Assembly: GCF_015223355.1 (NCBI RefSeq)
Contig: NZ_JADFFK010000003.1
Location: 124,001 to 188,000 of the forward strand
Length of the DNA: 64,000 bases
Origin: Salipiger mangrovisoli
GTDB lineage: Bacteria; Pseudomonadota; Alphaproteobacteria; Rhodobacterales; Rhodobacteraceae
Direction of reading: 5' to 3'
Below the pieces are notes generated by a model. The model ran no database searches and was not told the origin of the DNA. It saw only the letters and a program-made list of their open reading frames with translations. Below are positions 44,436 to 52,855 of this stretch, piece by piece. Position numbers and translations under genes: made by a program. Positions within the stretch are counted from its first letter, which is position 1; each line of letters opens with the position of its first letter.

Positions 44436-45063
44436 GGCGGTGCTGCACGACTATTGGCGCTCGACCGCGAGCTGGCGGGTGCGGATCGCGCTCAACCTCG
44501 CCGGGCTCGACTGGCAGAGCCGACCGGTCGACCTGCTCGCCGGGGATCAGCGCGGCGCGGACCATCTGGCGCTGAACCCGCAGGGGCTCGTGCCGGTGCT
44601 CGAGATCGACGGGCTGCGGCTGACCCAGAGCCTTGCCATCCTCGACTACCTCGAGGAGACCGGGCGCGTCTCGCTGCGCCCGGAAGGCCCGGCACAGGCC
44701 GCGCGGATGCGGGCCATCGCGCAGGCCATCGCCTGCGACCTGCACCCGGTGTGCAACCTGCGCGTCGCGGCCCATGCCGCCGCGCTGACGGGGCTGGAAG
44801 ACACCCGCGCCGCGTGGATGCGCCACTTCATCCGCCCCGGACTGGAGGCGGTGGAGGCGCTGCTCGACGAGTCCGGCCCCTACTGCACCGGCGCAACGCT
44901 GACGCAGGCCGACCTGTGCCTGATCCCCCAACTCTACAACGCCGCGCGCTGGGGCGTGGAGACGGCCGACCTGCCGCGTATCACTCGCGTCGCGCGGGCC
45001 TGCGCGGAGCTCGACGCCTTCCGCCGCGCCGAACCCGACGCGATGCAGCCCGCAGCCATCTGA
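44428..45063 (+). CDS. maiA: Maleylacetoacetate isomerase (zeta-class GST)
   Basis: The 211-residue GST-fold protein has the zeta-class N-terminal motif RSTASWRVRIALNLAGL, where glutathione is bound, and NPQGLVPVLEIDGLRLTQSLAILDYLEE. It isomerises maleylacetoacetate, the hmgA product, to fumarylacetoacetate for FahA, using glutathione. A maleylpyruvate isomerase role (gentisate pathway) is the main alternative, but hmgA and fah in the same operon favour maleylacetoacetate. Confidence 0.92.
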   Translation: MPEAVLHDYWRSTASWRVRIALNLAGLDWQSRPVDLLAGDQRGADHLALNPQGLVPVLEIDGLRLTQSLAILDYLEETGRVSLRPEGPAQAARMRAIAQAIACDLHPVCNLRVAAHAAALTGLEDTRAAWMRHFIRPGLEAVEALLDESGPYCTGATLTQADLCLIPQLYNAARWGVETADLPRITRVARACAELDAFRRAEPDAMQPAAI

Positions 45064-45118
45064 GATTTCACCGGGTCCGGGCGGAGGAGCCCGCGGCCCC
45101 GCAAGGGAGGATCCCCCC

Positions 45119-46171
45119 ATGACGTTCCAAACGACGTTCCACACCACGATCAAGAAAACGGGTCTCGCGACCCTCGCGCTGCTGGCACTGTCCGGCGTGG
45201 CGCAGGCCAAGGACATCGAGCTCGCCCTGTCGAGCTGGCTGCCGCCGCGCCACCCGATCGTGGTCAACGCGATCAAGCCCTGGGCCGAGAAGGTCGAGGA
45301 GGTGACCGAGGGCCGCGTCTCGGTGCGCGTGCTGGGCAAGCCGCTGGGCAGCCCTCCGGCGCATTTCGACATGGCGCGCGACGGCGTTGCCGACATCACC
45401 TACGGGCTGCACAGCTTCACGCAGGACGACCGTTTCGCCGGCTCGCAACTGGGGCAGTTCTCGTTCCTCGGCGATGACGCGGTTGCCGCCTCCAAGGCGT
45501 TCTGGACCGTCTACACCGAGGATCTGAACGCGCGCGAGGAGCACGCCGGCACCCATCTGCTCGGCCTCTTCATGCACGGGCCGGGGCTGCTGCACAACAA
45601 CCTGCGCAAGATCGAGACCCCCGCCGACCTGCAAGGCATGAAGATCCGCGTTCCCGGCGGTTACGTCGCGGGGCTGACCGAAGACTTGGGCGCGACGCCA
45701 CTCTTCATGTCCTCGCCCGAGGTCTACGAGAAGCTCTCGCGCGGGGTCATCGACGGGGTGGCCTTCACCTACGAGGCGCTGACCGCCTTCAAGCTGACCG
45801 ACGATCTGAAATACGCGATGACCGTGCCGGGCGGGCTCTACAACACCAGCTGGTTCCTGGTGATGGACGAGGACAAGTGGGCCGAGATCTCGCCCGAGGA
45901 CCAGAAGGCGATCGACGCGATCTCGGGCGAGGCTTTCGCCGAGCTCGTCGGCAAGGCGTGGAACGACGCCGATGACGCCGCGAAGGAGAAGATCGACGCG
46001 GCGGGCATCGAGCTTTACGCCGCGCCCGCGCCGGTGCTCGAGGCGGTGAAGACCGCCGCCGCGCAGCATGAAAAGGCCTGGGCGGAAAGCCTTCCCGAGG
46101 GCGAGGACGGCACTGCGGCACTCGCGCGCTTCCGCGAGATGACCGGCGTCGACATGTCGGCGGCGCAATGA
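45119..46171 (+). CDS. TRAP transporter solute-binding protein (DctP family)
   Basis: The 350-residue periplasmic protein has a signal peptide (TGLATLALLALSGVAQAK). DctP features are the segments DLQGMKIRVPGGYVAGLTEDLGATPLFMSSPEVYEKLSRGVIDGV in two parts, with the conserved arginine (KIRVP) that binds substrate carboxylate. A good AAGGGAGGAT site precedes the ATG. It feeds the DctQ/DctM pair that follows with overlaps. Because it lies in the homogentisate operon, a likely ligand is an aromatic carboxylate. Confidence 0.92.
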   Translation: MTFQTTFHTTIKKTGLATLALLALSGVAQAKDIELALSSWLPPRHPIVVNAIKPWAEKVEEVTEGRVSVRVLGKPLGSPPAHFDMARDGVADITYGLHSFTQDDRFAGSQLGQFSFLGDDAVAASKAFWTVYTEDLNAREEHAGTHLLGLFMHGPGLLHNNLRKIETPADLQGMKIRVPGGYVAGLTEDLGATPLFMSSPEVYEKLSRGVIDGVAFTYEALTAFKLTDDLKYAMTVPGGLYNTSWFLVMDEDKWAEISPEDQKAIDAISGEAFAELVGKAWNDADDAAKEKIDAAGIELYAAPAPVLEAVKTAAAQHEKAWAESLPEGEDGTAALARFREMTGVDMSAAQ

Positions 46172-46623
46172 TCGCAAGGCGTCTCGAGACCGTGCTCCTG
46201 GGGCTGGCAGCATTGCTGCTGCTGGCCCTGATGGCGGTGACCGGGATCGACGTGGTGGGCCGCTACCTGCTCAACGCGCCGCTTTCGGGGGCCTTCGAGC
46301 TGACCGAGCTGATGCTCGGCGCGCTGGTCTTCGTGGCGCTGCCCCTGGTCAGCCGCGCCGGAGGCCACGTCGAGGTCGATCTGCTGGTCGGCGCGCTGCC
46401 GCGCCCGGTGCAGAAGGCGCTCGGGGTCTTTGCCGCCGCCGTCTCGGCGGTTGTGCTGTGTTGGTTTGCCTGGACCCTCTTTGGCATGATGATCGACCAG
46501 AGCCACGAAGGCGCGCGCTCGGTCTCGCTGGGCGTGCCGCTGGCCCCCTTTGCTGCGCTGGGGGCACTCGCCTGCCTTGCTTCGGCGCTCTTCGGCCTGC
46601 TGCGGGAACTGAGCCATGATTGA
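46168..46623 (+). CDS. TRAP transporter small membrane subunit (DctQ family)
   Basis: 151 residues with four helices, including LLGLAALLLLALMAVTGIDVVGRYLLN and LSGAFELTELMLGALVFVALPLVSRAGGHVEVDLL, the DctQ pattern. It associates with DctM to form the Na+-driven permease. It overlaps the binding-protein gene by four bases and dctM by eight. Confidence 0.92.
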   Translation: MIARRLETVLLGLAALLLLALMAVTGIDVVGRYLLNAPLSGAFELTELMLGALVFVALPLVSRAGGHVEVDLLVGALPRPVQKALGVFAAAVSAVVLCWFAWTLFGMMIDQSHEGARSVSLGVPLAPFAALGALACLASALFGLLRELSHD

Positions 46624-47923
46624 ATCCCTCGTCGCCATCGCCATCCTTCTGGCGCTGGTCTTCGCCCGCGTGCCCATCGCCTTCGCCATGGCGCTGGTCG
46701 GCGGCGTCGGCTTTGCCTGGCTGCGCGGCTGGGAGCCTGCCAGTGCCATGGTCGGCGCGGCGGTCTTCGAGACCGGTCTCAGCTATTCGCTCTCGGTGGT
46801 GCCGCTGTTCATCTTCATGGGCAACGTGCTGGCGGGATCGGGCATCGCGCAGGGGCTTTTCGCCGGTGCCGACCGGGTGTTCGGCCGGATGCGCGGCGGG
46901 CTGGCGCTTGCGGCCGTGCTCTCCTGCGGCGGCTTCTCGGCGGTCTCGGGATCGTCGTTGGCCACCGCCGCCACCATGAGCCGCGTCGCCATGCCGCCCA
47001 TGCGCCGCTTCGGCTACGCCGACAGCCTTGCCGCCGGGTCGATCGCCGCGGGCGGCACGCTGGGCATCCTCATCCCGCCCTCGGTGATCATGATCATCTA
47101 CGGGCTGCTGACCGAGAGCGACATCGGCAAGCTCTTCATCGCGGGGCTGCTGCCCGGCGCCATCGGCATCGTCTTCTATCTGATCGCGGTGATGGTCGCG
47201 GTGCGCCTCGACCCCTCGCTCGCGCCCGAGGCCGGGGCCTCGCAGCCGATGACCCGGCGCGACAGGATGGGCGTCGCGGGCACGCTGGGGCTGTTCCTCT
47301 TCATCATGGTCGGCATCTACGGCGGCTTCTTCACCCCGATCGAGGCCGCGGGCATGGGCGCCATCGCCTCTTTGGCCCTGGCGCTTGCCATGCGGGCGCT
47401 CGACTGGGCGGGCTTCGTCTCGGCCTGCCGCGAGACCGTGCTGGCCTCGGCGATGATCTTCGCGATCATCATCGGCGCCGAGATCTTCTCGGCCTTCGTC
47501 AATTTCGCGGGGCTGCCGGACGCGCTGGTCGACCTCATCTACGACGCCGAGGTGAACCCCTGGACGGTGGTCTGGATCATGGTGGGCATCTACCTGCTGA
47601 TGGGCTGTGTCTTCGAGAGCTTGTCGATGATCCTGCTGACGGTGCCGGTGTTCTATCCGATCATCGCTCAGCTCGATTTCGGCACCGGCCCGCTGGCCGA
47701 CCCCGAGGCCGTGCTGATCTGGTTCGCCGTGGTCGTGGTGGTGGTGACCGAGGTCAGCCTGATCACCCCGCCGGTGGGGATGAACGTCTTCGTGCTGCGG
47801 TCGGTGATGCCCGACATCGCGCTCTCGACCATCTTCCGGGGCATCATCCCGTTCTGGCTTGCGGACCTGCTGCGGCTCGCGCTGCTGGTGCTCGTGCCGT
47901 GGATCTCGCTATGTCTGCTCTGA
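46616..47923 (+). CDS. TRAP transporter large membrane subunit (DctM family)
   Basis: 435 residues with about 12 helices. Typical DctM segments are VPLFIFMGNVLAGSGIAQGLF, GGTLGILIPPSVIMIIYGLLTE and TPIEAAGMGAIASL. It is the transport pore of the TRAP system and uses a sodium gradient. It is followed, after 23 bases, by the HpaR-like regulator. Confidence 0.95.
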   Translation: MIESLVAIAILLALVFARVPIAFAMALVGGVGFAWLRGWEPASAMVGAAVFETGLSYSLSVVPLFIFMGNVLAGSGIAQGLFAGADRVFGRMRGGLALAAVLSCGGFSAVSGSSLATAATMSRVAMPPMRRFGYADSLAAGSIAAGGTLGILIPPSVIMIIYGLLTESDIGKLFIAGLLPGAIGIVFYLIAVMVAVRLDPSLAPEAGASQPMTRRDRMGVAGTLGLFLFIMVGIYGGFFTPIEAAGMGAIASLALALAMRALDWAGFVSACRETVLASAMIFAIIIGAEIFSAFVNFAGLPDALVDLIYDAEVNPWTVVWIMVGIYLLMGCVFESLSMILLTVPVFYPIIAQLDFGTGPLADPEAVLIWFAVVVVVVTEVSLITPPVGMNVFVLRSVMPDIALSTIFRGIIPFWLADLLRLALLVLVPWISLCLL

Positions 47924-47946
47924 CACCACGGCAGGAGGCGGACGCC

Positions 47947-47982
47947 ATGGCCGACAGCATGGCCGACAGCATGGCCGACAGC
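47947..47982 (+). repeat. Three tandem 12-base repeats at the hpaR start
   Basis: ATGGCCGACAGC occurs three times head to tail, placing in-frame ATGs at 47947, 47959 and 47971. A change in copy number would lengthen or shorten the protein by four residues without a frameshift and would move alternative starts relative to the AGGAGG site. Confidence 0.8.
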
Positions 47983-48435
47983 AAGACGGGCGCGTCGGCG
48001 CTGGCGCCGACGACCCATTCGCTGCCCATCGCGCTCATCCGCGCGCGCGAGACGCTGCTACGCGAACTGCGCCCGATGCTGGCCGAGGCCGGGGTGAGCG
48101 AGCCGCAGTGGCGCATCCTGCGCGTGCTGATCGAAAGCGGCCCCTGCTCGGTGCAGGGGCTGGCCGAGGCGGCCTGCCTGCAACCGGCCTCGGTCTCGCG
48201 CATCCTGCAATCCATGGTCGAAAGGGCGCTGGTCGAACGGGTACAGGACCGCGAGAACCGCCGCCGACAGGTGGTCTCGGTGACCGCCGAGGGCCGGGCG
48301 CTGGTGACGCGCTTCACCCCCGCCTCGCGGGAGATCACCGACGGGTTTGCCGAGCGCTTCGGTGCCGAGCGCTACGCGAGCCTGATCGCACTCCTGGATG
48401 CCTTCATCTCGGACTGTGGCCCGACCGAGGGCTGA
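47947..48435 (+). CDS. hpaR: HpaR-like MarR-family regulator
   Basis: AGGAGG at 47933-47938 selects the ATG at 47947 (162 residues); an upstream ATG at 47911 lacks a site. The winged-helix body (RARETLLRELRPMLAEAGVSEPQWRILRVL, QPASVSRILQSMVERALVERVQD) matches the homoprotocatechuate/hydroxyphenylacetate operon repressor HpaR. It lies at the end of the TRAP unit, same strand. The N-terminus is three repeats of Met-Ala-Asp-Ser, each with its own ATG. It probably controls uptake or breakdown of hydroxyphenylacetates; the assignment is by family. Confidence 0.82.
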   Translation: MADSMADSMADSKTGASALAPTTHSLPIALIRARETLLRELRPMLAEAGVSEPQWRILRVLIESGPCSVQGLAEAACLQPASVSRILQSMVERALVERVQDRENRRRQVVSVTAEGRALVTRFTPASREITDGFAERFGAERYASLIALLDAFISDCGPTEG

Positions 48436-48465
48436 CCGCCGCCCTATCGCACCGCTTCGGGACGC

Positions 48466-49356
48466 TCATCGATCCCTCAGCGCCTCGCGCAGCACCGCGC
48501 GCAGCGCCTCGGCGCGGCGTGGAAGAGCACGCCCGCGCCGCTGCACCAGCCATTGCGGATGGCGCACGTCCGTGGGGAGCCGGGCCAGCGTCAGTCGCTG
48601 CCGTCCGGGATAGGCATCGATCCCGCTGCGCGGCAGCACGGTGAAGCCGATGCCCTGCGCCACCGGCTCGAGGATCTGACCGATCTGGTTGACGAAGCTG
48701 CGCAGGTTCAGGTGCTCGGCACCTGGATAGTCCTCTGGGTAGTTGGCCGAAAGCAGTTCGTCGGCATAGGCCGATCCGTCGGGATGCCCGATGAAGCCCA
48801 GCTCTTGCAGGTCGGCGATACCGGGTCGCGGCGTGCTGCCCGGCGGCAGGGCAAGGCAGAGCGAGTCGGCGCCGATCTCGACGCCCTCGAGCCGGGCCTG
48901 TCCGGGCGGGTGCCCGATGACGCCAAGGTCGAAGACGCCCGCCGCGACACCCTCGGCGATGCGCGCCTGCGGCGCCGCCTCGAGCCGCACCACCAGTTTC
49001 GGCGCCGCCCGCATCAGCGCGATGAGCCGCGGGTAGACCAGCAGCGCGATCGCACCCGAACAGGCCAGCGACACCTCGCCCGCCTGCGGATCGTCATGCC
49101 GCAGCGCGTCGCGCAGCGCCGCTTCCTCGACGCGTCGGCGCTGCCCCAACTCCAGCACCGCCTCTCCGGCCGGCGTGGGGATGAAGCTCTTGCCATCGCG
49201 CGACAGCAGCGGCTGACCGACCTGCTCCTCGAGCTTTTTCAGATGCTGCGAGATGCCGGGCTGGGTCATGTTCAGCCGGGCGGCAGCGCGGGTGAAATGG
49301 CCGGTCTCGCAGAGGGTGACGAAGCTGTTGAGCCAGACGGAATTCAGCATGATCAT
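48466..49356 (-). CDS. LysR-family regulator
   Basis: 296 residues. The N-terminal HTH (FVTLCETGHFTRAAARLNMTQPGISQHLKKLEEQVGQPLLSR) and a periplasmic-binding-like effector domain give the standard LysR structure. The start may be Met1 (49356) or Met3 (49350). It is divergent from the VOC-family gene at 49451, with a LysR-style site in the 94 bases between them, so it probably activates that gene. It converges with hpaR. Confidence 0.92.
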   Translation of the reverse strand: MIMLNSVWLNSFVTLCETGHFTRAAARLNMTQPGISQHLKKLEEQVGQPLLSRDGKSFIPTPAGEAVLELGQRRRVEEAALRDALRHDDPQAGEVSLACSGAIALLVYPRLIALMRAAPKLVVRLEAAPQARIAEGVAAGVFDLGVIGHPPGQARLEGVEIGADSLCLALPPGSTPRPGIADLQELGFIGHPDGSAYADELLSANYPEDYPGAEHLNLRSFVNQIGQILEPVAQGIGFTVLPRSGIDAYPGRQRLTLARLPTDVRHPQWLVQRRGRALPRRAEALRAVLREALRDR

Positions 49357-49365
49357 CTCAAAACG

Positions 49366-49390
49366 TTATGATTTTCAATCCATATGATAA
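49366..49390. promoter_or_regulatory. Candidate LysR site
   Basis: TTATGAT, 11 bases, ATGATAA: an inverted repeat with one mismatch, outer ends TTAT and ATAA. It lies 10 bases from the LysR start and 61 bases before the VOC gene. Spacing fits a LysR recognition site, but LysR sites are degenerate. Confidence 0.45.
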
Positions 49391-49450
49391 TTTTACAGCA
49401 TGACCTGCCAAGCCCATATGTGCTGCAACAGCAAGACATGAGGCACAGAC

Positions 49451-49951
49451 ATGACCCAGACCACTCCCCGCAGTTTCTCCCACATCGGCCTTTCGGTCCC
49501 GGACCTCGATCGGGCCGTCGCCTTCTACCGCGACGTGATGGGCTTTTACGTGATCATGGAGCCGACCGAGATCGCCGAGGATGACAGCGACATCGGCGTG
49601 ATGTGCAACGATGTCTTCGGCCCCGGCTGGGGCAAGTTCCGCATTGCACATCTGTCCACCGCCGACCGGATCGGTTTCGAGCTCTTCGAATTCCCCGAGA
49701 ATTACCGGCCCGAAGACAACCTGCCGCACCGCCAGGTCGGGCTGTTTCACTTTGCCATCCAGGACCCGGACCTCGAAGGGCTGCTGGCGCGTATCGTCGC
49801 CGCGGGGGGCAAGCAGCGGATGCCGGTTCGCGCGTATTATCCGGGCGAGAAACCCTATCGCATGGTCTACGTCGAGGATCCGTTCGGCATTGTCTTCGAA
49901 CTCTACTCGCACGGCTACGAGCTGACCTACTCGGCGGGGGCCTACAACTGA
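49451..49951 (+). CDS. VOC-family (glyoxalase/dioxygenase) protein
   Basis: 166 residues with a vicinal-oxygen-chelate fold: His in FSHIGLSVPDLDRAVAFYRDVMG, His in GLFHFAIQDPDLEGLL, and Glu in FGIVFELYSHG are candidate metal ligands. It is a single two-module unit, shorter than ring-cleaving dioxygenases of ~300 residues. It is under likely LysR control and lies tail to tail with galD. It could be an isomerase, lyase or small dioxygenase of the neighbouring aromatic route; the reaction is unknown. Confidence 0.82.
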   Translation: MTQTTPRSFSHIGLSVPDLDRAVAFYRDVMGFYVIMEPTEIAEDDSDIGVMCNDVFGPGWGKFRIAHLSTADRIGFELFEFPENYRPEDNLPHRQVGLFHFAIQDPDLEGLLARIVAAGGKQRMPVRAYYPGEKPYRMVYVEDPFGIVFELYSHGYELTYSAGAYN

Positions 49952-50011
49952 CGCGCCCCGGCGCCCCGGCACGGCGTCCGAAGCCCCTTGTCCCTGCCGA
50001 CGCAAGCGCGC

Positions 50012-51088
50012 TCAGGCCCGCGGGAAGACCCGGCCGTCGAACAGCTTGCGGGCGGTGCGCAGCGATCCGGCGCGCCGCACCGACCCCGCGCCGTCCCGTT
50101 CCAGCAGCACCTCGGCCGCGCCGGTCGGGTGCTCGATGGCGAAGGTCTCGCCGTCCGGCAGCACGGCCACCCCGGCGGCGGGTGTACCGGGCAGGGTGCA
50201 GGCGGTGGCGACGCTGACCGCGGCGAAGACACCGATGGTGGCATGGCAGCGGTGCGGGATGAAGCTGCGGGTGCTCACCACGCCGCCGGCCCGCGGCGCA
50301 GAGACCAGCGTCATCTTGGGCACGGACTTGCCCGAGACATCGCCGAGGTTCATCAGCGGACCGGCCTTCAGGCGGATCGACTCCAGCTTCGCCTTCAGCG
50401 CCGTGTCACCGTCGAGCGCCTCGCGGCTCTCGCGGCCCTCGATCCCCATGTCCGAGGCGCGCAGGATCACGCAGGGCATGCCGTTGTCGATCAGCGTGCA
50501 GGCGACGCCGTCAATCAGGTCCACCGCGTTGCCGCTCGGCAGCAGCCTGCCGCACATCGAGCCCGCCAGCCCCTCGAACATCAGCGGCACCGGCGCGTGG
50601 TGGCCGGGCACACCGTCGATGCGCGCCGCGCCTTGGTAGCTGACCCGGCCCTCCGGGGTCTGCACGAGGGCGACGGCGATCTCGCCGGTGTTGCGCATGT
50701 GGATGCGCACCGGGGTCTCGCCCTCCGAGGCCGCGACCAGCCCGCGCTCGATGGCGGCGGGGCCGACCCCGGCAAGGATATTTCCGCAGCCCTGCGCGTC
50801 CGAGACCAGCGCCTGATCGGTGAAGACCTGCAGAAAGAGGTAGTCCACATCCGCATCCGGGTGCGAGGGCGGCGCCAGCACGGCGACCTTCGAGGTCAGC
50901 GGGTCGGCCCCGCCGATGCCGTCGATCTGCGCCGGATCGGGCGAGCCCATGATCCGCAACAGCAGCGCGTCGCGCGCGTCCGCGTCGCGCGGCAGGTCGG
51001 AGGCAAGGAAATACGCCCCCTTCGAGGTGCCGCCGCGCATCCAGAGGCAGGGGATGCCCGCTGTCTCGAAATCCTCGGTCTGTCCCAT
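50012..51088 (-). CDS. galD: 4-oxalomesaconate tautomerase (PrpF/GalD family)
   Basis: The ATG at 51088 follows GGGGAG with five bases between (a GTG at 51106 is an alternative), giving 358 residues. The start GIPCLWMRGGTSKGAYFLASDLP and SDAQGCGNILAGVGPAAIERG are signatures of the PrpF/GalD two-domain fold related to diaminopimelate epimerase. GalD converts the keto and enol forms of 4-oxalomesaconate. With galC and galB homologues in the same leftward unit this assignment is better supported than a methylcitrate-pathway PrpF role. Confidence 0.85.
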   Translation of the reverse strand: MGQTEDFETAGIPCLWMRGGTSKGAYFLASDLPRDADARDALLLRIMGSPDPAQIDGIGGADPLTSKVAVLAPPSHPDADVDYLFLQVFTDQALVSDAQGCGNILAGVGPAAIERGLVAASEGETPVRIHMRNTGEIAVALVQTPEGRVSYQGAARIDGVPGHHAPVPLMFEGLAGSMCGRLLPSGNAVDLIDGVACTLIDNGMPCVILRASDMGIEGRESREALDGDTALKAKLESIRLKAGPLMNLGDVSGKSVPKMTLVSAPRAGGVVSTRSFIPHRCHATIGVFAAVSVATACTLPGTPAAGVAVLPDGETFAIEHPTGAAEVLLERDGAGSVRRAGSLRTARKLFDGRVFPRA

Positions 51089-51121
51089 CTCGCTCCCCTT
51101 GCTCACTCGCGCAGGCGCGCC

Positions 51122-51793
51122 TCAGACGTATTTCAGGCCCTTTGCGGCCAGCCGCCCGCGCATGTCGTAGATGTCGAGCCCGAGCTCGCCCGCCGCGAGG
51201 CGCGCGCGCTTGGCCTCCTCGGCGGCCAGCCGCGCCTCGGCCTTGGCCAGCACGGCCTCGGCTTCGGCCCGCTTGACCACCACGACGCCGTCGTCATCGG
51301 CGACGATCACGTCACCCGCCTCGATGGCCTGACCGGCGCAGACGATCGGCACGTTGACCGAGCCCAGCGTCTCCTTGACCGTGCCCTGGGCGCTGATCGC
51401 CTTGGACCAGACCGGGAAACCCATCTGGGTCAGGTCTTTCACGTCGCGGCAGCCCGCGTCGATGATCAGCCCGCGGCAGCCGCGGGCCTGCGCCGAGGTG
51501 GCCAGCAGGTCGCCGAAATAGCCGTTGTCGCAGGGCGAGGTCGGCGCCAGCACCAGGATGTCGCCGGGCTGCAGCTGCTCGATCGCCACATGCACCATCC
51601 AGTTGTCGCCCGGCGGTGCCGAGATGGTCACCGCCGAGCCGGCGATCTGCGCGCCGGAGTAGATCGGCCGCATGTAGCTCTGCAGGCAGCCCTTGCGGCC
51701 TTGCGCCTCATGCACGGTCGCGACGCCCGCGCGCCCCAGCGCGTCGATGACATCCCTGCCTGCGCGCGCCACGTTCTGAACCACGACTGCCAT
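51122..51793 (-). CDS. galC: 4-carboxy-4-hydroxy-2-oxoadipate aldolase (RraA-like)
   Basis: The ATG at 51793 is preceded by GGAAGGAG; 223 residues. It is an RraA-fold class II aldolase: [41 protein letters not shown] includes the Arg-Asp of the active site. Such enzymes split 4-carboxy-4-hydroxy-2-oxoadipate to pyruvate and oxaloacetate and also decarboxylate oxaloacetate. It comes directly before galD in transcription and after the extradiol dioxygenase. A 22-base repeat lies in its leader, at 51809-51830. Confidence 0.87.
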   Translation of the reverse strand: MAVVVQNVARAGRDVIDALGRAGVATVHEAQGRKGCLQSYMRPIYSGAQIAGSAVTISAPPGDNWMVHVAIEQLQPGDILVLAPTSPCDNGYFGDLLATSAQARGCRGLIIDAGCRDVKDLTQMGFPVWSKAISAQGTVKETLGSVNVPIVCAGQAIEAGDVIVADDDGVVVVKRAEAEAVLAKAEARLAAEEAKRARLAAGELGLDIYDMRGRLAAKGLKYV

Positions 51794-51808
51794 GGCAATC
51801 TCCTTCCG

Positions 51809-51830
51809 CTTCTTCTCTTTCCAAATACGC
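51809..51830 (-). repeat. Intergenic 22-base repeat, copy 3 (inverted)
   Basis: Exact reverse complement of the copies at 38238 and 40310. Read in the direction of the galC gene it lies 16 bases before its ATG, just ahead of the ribosome binding site, the same arrangement as copy 2 before fahA. Confidence 0.75.
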
Positions 51831-51872
51831 AAATCCCGGCGGTGTCCTCCGCGGCACCGCCGGGCAGGGGCC

Positions 51873-52835
51873 TCAGCCCTTGACCGGCGGCGTGCCGTGG
51901 GTGTGGAAACTCTCGATGGTCTTCAGCCCCCAGGCCTGGCCCTTCTTGCGGTCCGCCTCGGTCCAGCACACCGGCTGCCAGTCCGGCGCGAGGATCAGCC
52001 GCGCGCCGGCATTGGCCAGCTCCACCCGGTTGCCCGCGGGCTCCCAGACGTAGAGGAAGAACGTGCCCTGGATGGCATGCTTGTGCGGCCCGGTCTCGAT
52101 GTGCACGCCGTTCTGCAGGAAGATGTCCGCCGCGCGGAGGATGTCCTCGCGCTGGTCGGTGGCGTAGGTGACGTGGTGCAGGCGCGCGGTGCCGCCGCCG
52201 TGCTCCTCGGTGCAGGCTAGGTCGTAGGTCTTGTTGTTGACGGTGAACCAGCAGCCGCCGATCCGGCCGTTGTCGAGCTGGATGTATTCGGTCACGCGGC
52301 TGCCGAGGCAGGTCTCCATGAAGCGCCGGAACTCGGTCACGTCCGAGGCGAGCAGGTTGAGGTGGTCGAGCCGGCGCGGCGCGGCGCCCTCGAAGGCGCT
52401 GGCGGTGTTCTTCAGCGCGGCGCGGTCCTTCCCGTCCTGGGCCTCGTACCAGCGCGTGTCGTAGTAGATTTCGAACACATGGCCGAAGGGATCCTCGAAG
52501 CGGAAGGCGCGGCCGTGGCCGAGATCGCCCTCGGTCCAGCCATGCAGCTTGTATCCGGAGGCTTCGATGATTGCGACGCGGCGCTCCAGCGCTTCGGGCG
52601 AGGCGGCACGGTAGCCGATGTGGGCGACGCCCGTGGTGGCCGAGCGTGTCAGTTTCAGCGTGCAGAACTCATAGTCGTCCCAGGCGCGCAGGTAGGCGCT
52701 GGTCTCGTCCTGCGCAGAGAGCTTGAGCCCGTAGACGCGGGTGAAGAAGTCGAGGCTCTCGTCGAACTTGTCGGTGAGCATTTCGACATGGCCAAGGTGG
52801 GCGATGTCGAAGCTGGGGGTGGTCGGCTGGATCAT
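51873..52835 (-). CDS. Type I (VOC) extradiol ring-cleavage dioxygenase
   Basis: The ATG at 52835 follows GGAGG, giving 320 residues in two VOC domains. The Fe(II) ligands expected in the second domain are visible: His158 (RLDHLNLLA), His221 (RLHHVTYA) and Glu272 (GNRVEL), as in catechol 2,3-dioxygenases. It lies between galB and galC. It probably performs ring opening in this pathway. That is unusual, because known gallate and protocatechuate 4,5-dioxygenases (GalA, LigAB) belong to an unrelated type II fold. The substrate is inference. Confidence 0.88.
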   Translation of the reverse strand: MIQPTTPSFDIAHLGHVEMLTDKFDESLDFFTRVYGLKLSAQDETSAYLRAWDDYEFCTLKLTRSATTGVAHIGYRAASPEALERRVAIIEASGYKLHGWTEGDLGHGRAFRFEDPFGHVFEIYYDTRWYEAQDGKDRAALKNTASAFEGAAPRRLDHLNLLASDVTEFRRFMETCLGSRVTEYIQLDNGRIGGCWFTVNNKTYDLACTEEHGGGTARLHHVTYATDQREDILRAADIFLQNGVHIETGPHKHAIQGTFFLYVWEPAGNRVELANAGARLILAPDWQPVCWTEADRKKGQAWGLKTIESFHTHGTPPVKG

Positions 52836-52855
52836 GGTCTTTTCCTCCCTCGGGC

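Noticed and set aside
47911-47946. Upstream ATG as the hpaR start
   Set aside because: It overlaps the dctM stop but has no ribosome binding site; AGGAGG is correctly placed only for the ATG at 47947.
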